This document shows positions 59,702-64,000 of a stretch of 64,000 nucleotides of DNA, in pieces (positions within the stretch are counted from its first letter, which is position 1; each line of letters starts with the position of its first letter). The translations under genes were made by a program, and so were the position numbers. The stretch is taken from contig CBDCTW010000022.1 of NCBI GenBank assembly GCA_965222425.1, positions 248,001 to 312,000 on the forward strand, in the 5' to 3' direction. The notes beneath the pieces were generated by a model. That model made no database searches and was not told the DNA's origin. It was given only the letters and a program-made list of their open reading frames with translations. Source of the DNA: CBDCNP01 sp965222425 (lineage in GTDB: Bacteria > Acidobacteriota > Vicinamibacteria > Marinacidobacterales > DATDRI01).

Positions 59702-60393
59702 TTAGGACCCCCGGCGAGAAGCCTCGACTTTCTCTTTAATGAACGCGGCACCAAAGACCCGCTCAGCACTCAAACGATTGTGCGGAGGGCAGAGAAGCCC
59801 GAGAAATCTCTCGTCGTGGCTGCGATACAAAGCAAAGGGCCGCAGGTGTTCGATCTGGAGTCCCGTTCGCGAGCGACAAGGAGTCCCGTCCGGGCCCCGG
59901 TATTGACATTGATAGCCAGCTCTCTCGTGGACACGTTCGCGAACGTGTGAAGGAATGTAACGCGATTCAGCAAGAACCTTGCCCCGGCAAGATTTTGGTC
60001 TCAAGTTGTCGATGCTCTTCGACTTCCGTTCTAGTCGGCGCGCCCGCTTTCTCGCCAAATCCTTCTTGTCGAGCGCGATGTCCAGAGCCTGCTCCATGAT
60101 CTCGGCCATTTGTTGAAGAGGGTTCTCGACCCCGAGGACTTCCGCCAGACGTTGGAACTTCTCCTTGAACTCTCGGTCGGCGGCGAAGCGAAAGTTGAAC
60201 ACCTCCGGCCTAGCCGGTTCGAGGATACTCGGCGAGACGCGGGGAGCGGGAGGCGCGCCAATAATATCTGAGACCGGCGGCGTCGACTGAGGTGACATAG
60301 CTTGATCTTTAGGCCGTGAGATCGACGCCGGCCGCGAAGGGGTCTTGCGTATCGAGGGCGCGAAGACGGGCTTTGGCTGAAGCGCCACGAGAC
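59702..60393 (-). pseudogene. HNH endonuclease, C-terminal part (gene split by IS3 pair)
   Basis: After the IS border the frame reads LVALQPKPVFAPSIRKTP, a Pro-rich linker with KDQAMSPQ, the helical FRFAADREFKEKFQRLAEVLG and a C-terminal HNH domain: ERAGYQCQYRGPDGTPC, LQIEHLRPFALYRSHDE and LLCPPHNRLSAERVFG. The N-terminal part lies at 62877-63264 on the far side of the insertion, and the two join in frame as EECLVALQ when the IS block and one AGAC duplicate are removed. The family has many copies in acidobacterial and related genomes. Confidence 0.85.
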
Positions 60394-60443
60394 TGAACCG
60401 CCCCGGGTTTCCCGGAGACTCCAACTCTTGAGAGGATGGAGTC

Positions 60444-60764
60444 ATGACAAGACGAAGCAGGTATTCACCGGAGGTAAAAGAGCGCGCAGTGCGGATGGTT
60501 TTCGACCAGCAGGCTCAGCACGAATCTCAGTGGTCAGCGATCTCATCGATTGCGTCGAAGATTGACTGTACGCGGGAAACGCTACGCACGTGGGTGCGGC
60601 GAGCAGAGCGTGATGCTGGGAAACGAGCGGGACTGACGACGGACGAGCGTCAGCGGCTGAAGGAGCTTGAGCGAGAGAACCGTGAGCTAAAGCGGGCGAA
60701 CGAGATCCTTCGCAAGGCGTCGGCGTTTTTCGCCCAGGCGGAGCTCGACCGCCGACCGAGGTGA
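60444..60764 (+). CDS. IS3-family OrfA, copy B
   Basis: 106 residues, identical in protein sequence to the OrfA at 56514-56834 as far as I can compare. Same GTGA overlap with OrfB. Confidence 0.92.
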   Translation: MTRRSRYSPEVKERAVRMVFDQQAQHESQWSAISSIASKIDCTRETLRTWVRRAERDAGKRAGLTTDERQRLKELERENRELKRANEILRKASAFFAQAELDRRPR

Positions 60765-61678
60765 ATGTGTTGTTCGTGGACGCGAACCGTGAGAGTTACG
60801 GGGTCGAGCCGATCTGCCGGATGCTTCCGATCGCCCCGTCGACCTATTACGAGCAGAAAGCGCGAGAGAAGGACCCAAGCCGCCTGCCAGCGAGAGCGAA
60901 GCGCGACGTCCAACTCCGCGGCGAGATTCGTCGTGTACGGCAAGAGAACTTTGACGTGTATGGCGTGCGCAAGGTCTGGCGTCAGCTGTGCCGTGAGGGC
61001 CGCGACGTGGCTCGATGCACGGTGGCCCGTCTGATGCGTGAAATGGGCCTCCAGGGCGCGGTCCGTGGACGTCGATTCAAGACGACGAAGCCGGATTCGA
61101 GCGGCGCTCGCCCGATGGACCTCGTGGAGCGCGACTTCAACGCCACACGCCCGAACGAGCTCTGGGTTTCGGACCTGACCTACATCGCCACGTGGCGCGG
61201 CTTCGTGTACGTCGCCTTCGTCATCGACGTCTTCGCTCGACTCATCGTCGGTTGGCGAGCGACGACATCGTTGACTGCCGGCATCGCTCTCGATGCGTTG
61301 GAGCAGGCGCTGCACGAGCGCCGACTAAACCCAGAAGATCCATTGGTGCATCACAGCGACCGCGGCGTGCAGTACGTCTCGATCCGTTACACCGAGCGGC
61401 TCGCCGAGGCGGGCATTGAGCCGTCCGTCGGCAGCCGAGGCGACTCTTACGATAACGCTTTGGCTGAATCCATCATCGGCCTCTACAAGACCGAGGTGAT
61501 CCGTCGACGTGGGCCCTGGCGTGGTCCTGAGGACGTCGAGTTCGCCACCCTCGAGTGGGTCCATTGGTACAACACGCAACGACTCTTGGAGCCGATCGGA
61601 AATGTCGCCCCCGTCGAGTACGAGATGAACTACTATCGGTCGCAGGAAGGCTCGCTAGAGATGGCGAGACTCAACTAA
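60761..61678 (+). CDS. IS3-family OrfB, copy B
   Basis: 305 residues, intact DDE core (SDLTYIATW, HHSDRGVQY, NALAESII). Differs from copy A at a few positions: L for Q in SRLPARAK, I for V in LTYIATW, V for I in PEDVEFA and A for S in IGNVAPVEY. Confidence 0.94.
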   Translation: MNVLFVDANRESYGVEPICRMLPIAPSTYYEQKAREKDPSRLPARAKRDVQLRGEIRRVRQENFDVYGVRKVWRQLCREGRDVARCTVARLMREMGLQGAVRGRRFKTTKPDSSGARPMDLVERDFNATRPNELWVSDLTYIATWRGFVYVAFVIDVFARLIVGWRATTSLTAGIALDALEQALHERRLNPEDPLVHHSDRGVQYVSIRYTERLAEAGIEPSVGSRGDSYDNALAESIIGLYKTEVIRRRGPWRGPEDVEFATLEWVHWYNTQRLLEPIGNVAPVEYEMNYYRSQEGSLEMARLN

Positions 61679-61708
61679 AACAGTCTCCGGAAAACCCGGG
61701 GCGGTTCA

Positions 61709-61932
61709 TCTCATCGATTGCGTCGAAGATTGACTGTACGCGGGAAACGCTACGCACGTGGGTGCGTCGAGCAGGGCGTGATGCTGGGAAACGAGCGGGA
61801 CTGACGACGGACGAGCGTCAGCGGCTGAAGGAGCTTGAGCGAGAGAACCGTGAGCTAAAGCGGGCGAACGAGATCCTTCGCAAGGCGTCGGCGTTTTTCG
61901 CCCAGGCGGAGCTCGACCGCCGACCGAGGTGA
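61709..61932 (+). pseudogene. IS3-family OrfA, copy C, 5'-truncated
   Basis: Only SSIASKIDCTRETLRTWV and the following zipper remain, with G for E in RRAGRDAG. The first 32 residues with the start codon are missing. An accidental reading frame from inside copy B OrfB runs into it, but no natural start serves it. Confidence 0.85.
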
Positions 61933-62846
61933 ATGTGTTGTTCGTGGACGCGAACCGTGAGAGTTACGGGGTCGAGCCGATCTGCCGGATGCTTCCGATC
62001 GCCCCGTCGACCTATTACGAGCAGAAAGCGCGAGAGAAGGACCCAAGCCGCCTGCCAGCGAGAGCGAAGCGCGACGTCCAACTCCGCGGCGAGATTCGTC
62101 GTGTACGGCAAGAGAACTTTGACGTGTATGGCGTGCGCAAGGTCTGGCGTCAGCTGTGCCGTGAGGGCCGCGACGTGGCTCGATGCACGGTGGCCCGTCT
62201 GATGCGTGAAATGGGCCTCCAGGGGGCGGTCCGTGGACGTCGATTCAAGACGACGAAGCCGGATTCGAGCGGCGCTCGCCCGATGGACCTCGTGGAGCGC
62301 GACTTCAACGCCACACGCCCGAACGAGCTCTGGGTCTCGGACCTGACCTACGTTGCCACGTGGCGCGGCTTCGTGTACGTCGCCTTCGTCATCGACGTCT
62401 TCGCTCGACTCATCGTCGGTTGGCGAGCGACGACATCGTTGACTGCCGGCATCGCTCTCGATGCGTTGGAGCAGGCGCTGCACGAGCGCCGACTAAACCC
62501 AGAAGATCCATTGGTGCATCACAGCGATCGCGGCGTGCAGTACGTCTCGATCCGTTACACCGAGCGGCTCGCCGAGGCGGGCATTGAGCCGTCCGTCGGC
62601 AGCCGAGGCGACTCTTACGATAACGCTTTGGCTGAATCCATCATCGGCCTCTACAAGACCGAGGTGATCCGTCGACGTGGGCCCTGGCGTGGTCCTGAGG
62701 ACATCGAGTTCGCCACCCTCGAGTGGGTGCATTGGTACAACACGCAACGACTCTTGGAGCCGATCGGAAATGTCGCCCCCGTCGAGTACGAGATGAACTA
62801 CTATCGGTCGCAGGAAGGCTCGCTAGAGATGGCGAGACTCAACTAA
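61929..62846 (+). CDS. IS3-family OrfB, copy C
   Basis: 305 residues, intact integrase core, nearly identical to copies A and B (L as in copy B at SRLPARAK, V at LTYVATW, A at IGNVAPVEY). Without an intact OrfA and left end this copy can at best supply protein in trans. Confidence 0.92.
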   Translation: MNVLFVDANRESYGVEPICRMLPIAPSTYYEQKAREKDPSRLPARAKRDVQLRGEIRRVRQENFDVYGVRKVWRQLCREGRDVARCTVARLMREMGLQGAVRGRRFKTTKPDSSGARPMDLVERDFNATRPNELWVSDLTYVATWRGFVYVAFVIDVFARLIVGWRATTSLTAGIALDALEQALHERRLNPEDPLVHHSDRGVQYVSIRYTERLAEAGIEPSVGSRGDSYDNALAESIIGLYKTEVIRRRGPWRGPEDIEFATLEWVHWYNTQRLLEPIGNVAPVEYEMNYYRSQEGSLEMARLN

Positions 62847-62876
62847 AACAGTCTCCGGAAAACCCGGGGCGGTTCA

Positions 62877-63264
62877 AGACACTCTTCGACCTCCCGTTTG
62901 GTCATCCCAGAACAATCGGTTAGAAGTCGCTCAATGTTCTCATCCCGAAGATGAGGTGCGAGCAAACCGGCAACGGTGAGGCTCACTCGGTTCTCGGCCA
63001 ACGCAACGAGGAGCTCGGGAAAACGTCTCGCCACGTTTGCAACCTGAATCCGTCGGGCAACCGAGCCCTCACTCAGGCGAAGCCGTCTTACGCAGTAATC
63101 GAAGAGATTCTTGTACCGCGCTCAAGATGACCTTTTCTTCTCGACATCTCTGCGATGTGAGCAATGACGAGCGCCACGTTTCGTTTCTCGGCGCGGACCA
63201 GCTTCTCCGTAGAATCAAGTTCTTCAGTCGAAAGACTTTCGAGTCTCTCGAAGTATGTCTTCAC
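62877..63264 (-). pseudogene. HNH endonuclease, N-terminal part with one frameshift
   Basis: From GTG 63264 the frame reads RLESLSTEELDSTEKLVRAE then RNVALVIAHIAEMSRRKGHLERG. One base is missing near 63118-63124, after which YKNLFDYCVRRLRLSEGS, RRIQVANVARRFPELLVALA and LLAPHLRDENIERLL follow up to KREVEEC at the IS border. This is the usual helical N-terminal domain of the HNH family found at 59702-60393. The gene is inactive through the IS block and probably the frameshift. Confidence 0.75.
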
Positions 63265-63630
63265 TTTTTAGATCATAGCTGTCTTCCCCTCTTTCGATTC
63301 GTGCTTCTTCAAATATAGCAACGCCTTTTTCAGATACCCAGGAAGGCTTAGTTCGGCAATGCCCTAACCGTCGTAAGGCCCAACAGTTGTTCGAAGGTTC
63401 CGTGGATCACGGGTTTCTATAACACAGTGGACTGGGTGCACGACTTTCTATTCGAGCCCGCGGTTACTTTTCCAAATGTTCCACGTGGTTTTGCTGTATT
63501 GGATTCGTGCGCTGGGCGCCACCCCAACGGGAAGCGCTTCGTCGGCATTCGACTCCGCGCTAGCTCAAGGCTGCGTTCGCGCTCCGCTCGAGCTCAGGCT
63601 GTCGCTCGGGCCCTCGCCGGTTGCTTGCTC
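63265..63630. other. Non-coding gap between HNH gene and M28 peptidase
   Basis: No gene recognised on either strand. About 63540-63625 has iterated GCTCGAGCTCAGGCT and CGCTCGGGC-type sequence without a clear repeat unit. Downstream region of the M28 peptidase; no convincing terminator. Confidence 0.4.
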
Positions 63631-64000
63631 TTACTTCGACAAGTTGCGGTCGAGGCGGGTAAGCACGCCTAGCCAGGTCTCCCCTACAACCTGAAGGCTC
63701 TCGGCGCTCACTTTATCGAACGTGTCGTCCGGGGAATGCCAATACCTGTTCCTCGGTCCGTATTCGAAATCAATTAAATCCACAACCGCCACGCCGCGGC
63801 GGGCGAAGGGAATGTGGTCGTCTTCGATGTAGAGCCTGGAATCGAGAAAATGTTCTCCATGCCCCAACCGCTCCGCCTCCGCCCATACGAAATCCTGGAG
63901 CCACTGAGTGAAGTATGCATCGCGATGAATGCCTAGATCCCGATCGCCTACCATATCCACGAGAATGAACGCGGCGAGCCGATGCAGGTCCTGGCTCTTG
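63631..64000 (-). CDS. M28-family peptidase / glutaminyl cyclase-like protein, C-terminal part
   Basis: The frame runs in from beyond the right edge (SQDLHRLAAFILVDMVGD) and ends at 63631, giving 122 residues. Features of the M28 zinc peptidase/glutaminyl-peptide cyclotransferase C-terminus: LVDMVGDRDLGIHRDAYF, IEDDHIPFARRGVAVVDLID, YWHSPDDTFDKVSAESLQ with the last metal-binding His. The signal peptide and the first metal ligands are outside the window, so exact activity is open. Confidence 0.85.
   Translation of the reverse strand, partial: KSQDLHRLAAFILVDMVGDRDLGIHRDAYFTQWLQDFVWAEAERLGHGEHFLDSRLYIEDDHIPFARRGVAVVDLIDFEYGPRNRYWHSPDDTFDKVSAESLQVVGETWLGVLTRLDRNLSK

Larger units (their letters stand above)
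60394..61708 (+). mobile_element. IS3-family insertion sequence, copy B (1315 bp)
   Basis: Complete: 27-bp inverted repeats at 60394-60420 and 61682-61708, both ORFs intact. Left flank is the HNH gene with AGAC (60390-60393). Its right end abuts directly on an internal position of copy C, with no intervening base. Confidence 0.95.
61709..62876 (+). mobile_element. IS3-family insertion sequence, copy C (5'-truncated, 1168 bp)
   Basis: Starts at the base equivalent to position 148 of the element (61709 corresponds to 56611 in copy A), so the left inverted repeat and the first third of OrfA are missing. The right inverted repeat ends at 62876 and is followed by AGAC (62877-62880), the same four bases that precede copy B. 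The B-C pair therefore behaves as one insertion. Confidence 0.93.

Noticed and set aside
61555..61932. Chimeric gene joining IS3 copy B to OrfA of copy C
   Set aside because: The first half is an out-of-frame reading inside OrfB; the fusion is an accident of the junction with no start signal of its own.

Overview
The window is a high-GC bacterial chromosome segment that most likely comes from an Acidobacteriota genome. The pointers are a secreted VWFA-related protein of the acidobacterial type, an LptF-LptG fusion, a long MoxR/DUF58/BatA/DUF4175/DUF4159 locus, BshC (bacillithiol synthesis) and an HNH endonuclease of the kind amplified in this phylum. No rRNA, tRNA or CRISPR array was recognised.

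Layout. 1-2.0 kb: N-terminal half of SMC, running off the left edge (minus). 2.1-2.46 kb: a degenerate interspersed repeat. 2.5-10.4 kb: fused LptFG permease (plus), a metK-PHP operon (minus) with a good promoter, and a frameshifted membrane glycosyltransferase-like gene (plus). 10.46-11.92 kb: an intact IS256-family element sitting in the last codons of a thiamine-binding-protein gene. 11.9-21.1 kb (all minus): an iron/redox region. It reads feoB, a DtxR-FeoA regulator and fur, then an outer-membrane barrel, an FMN-binding-domain protein with an ApbE target motif, a membrane protein and ApbE, then GNAT, dienelactone hydrolase and the thiamine-binding protein. 21.3-25.5 kb: sugar nucleotidyltransferase, a frameshifted secreted protein, a 3-hydroxyisobutyrate-dehydrogenase-like enzyme and a DEAD-box helicase.

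25.7-42.5 kb (minus) is one long gene set read right to left: DUF4159, vWA/GATase-like membrane protein, caspase-like protein without cysteine, TPR/HExxH protease, second DUF4159, MoxR ATPase, DUF58, BatA-like protein and DUF4175 coiled-coil protein. Many start-stop overlaps suggest co-translation. An IS630-family element splits the last two genes. This MoxR-vWA-protease locus is the best candidate for a poorly described system. 43.0-53.6 kb: VWFA-related gene cluster, a catalytically dead patatin-like membrane protein, argS (plus), then a signalling/secretion operon (Ser/Thr kinase, PEGA-TonB protein, FHA-RDD protein, lepB, patatin-UPF0158 chimera).

54.0-63.3 kb is a transposon-rich island. 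An ISKra4-type element is broken by a second IS256 copy and by an IS3-family copy. After bshC, an HNH endonuclease gene is interrupted by a head-to-tail pair of the same IS3 element. The right edge carries the C-terminal part of an M28 peptidase. Several otherwise conserved genes carry single-base frame breaks or in-frame stops (near 9.87, 22.7, 23.23, 41.91, 52.40 and 63.12 kb). That looks either like residual assembly indels or like real gene decay.
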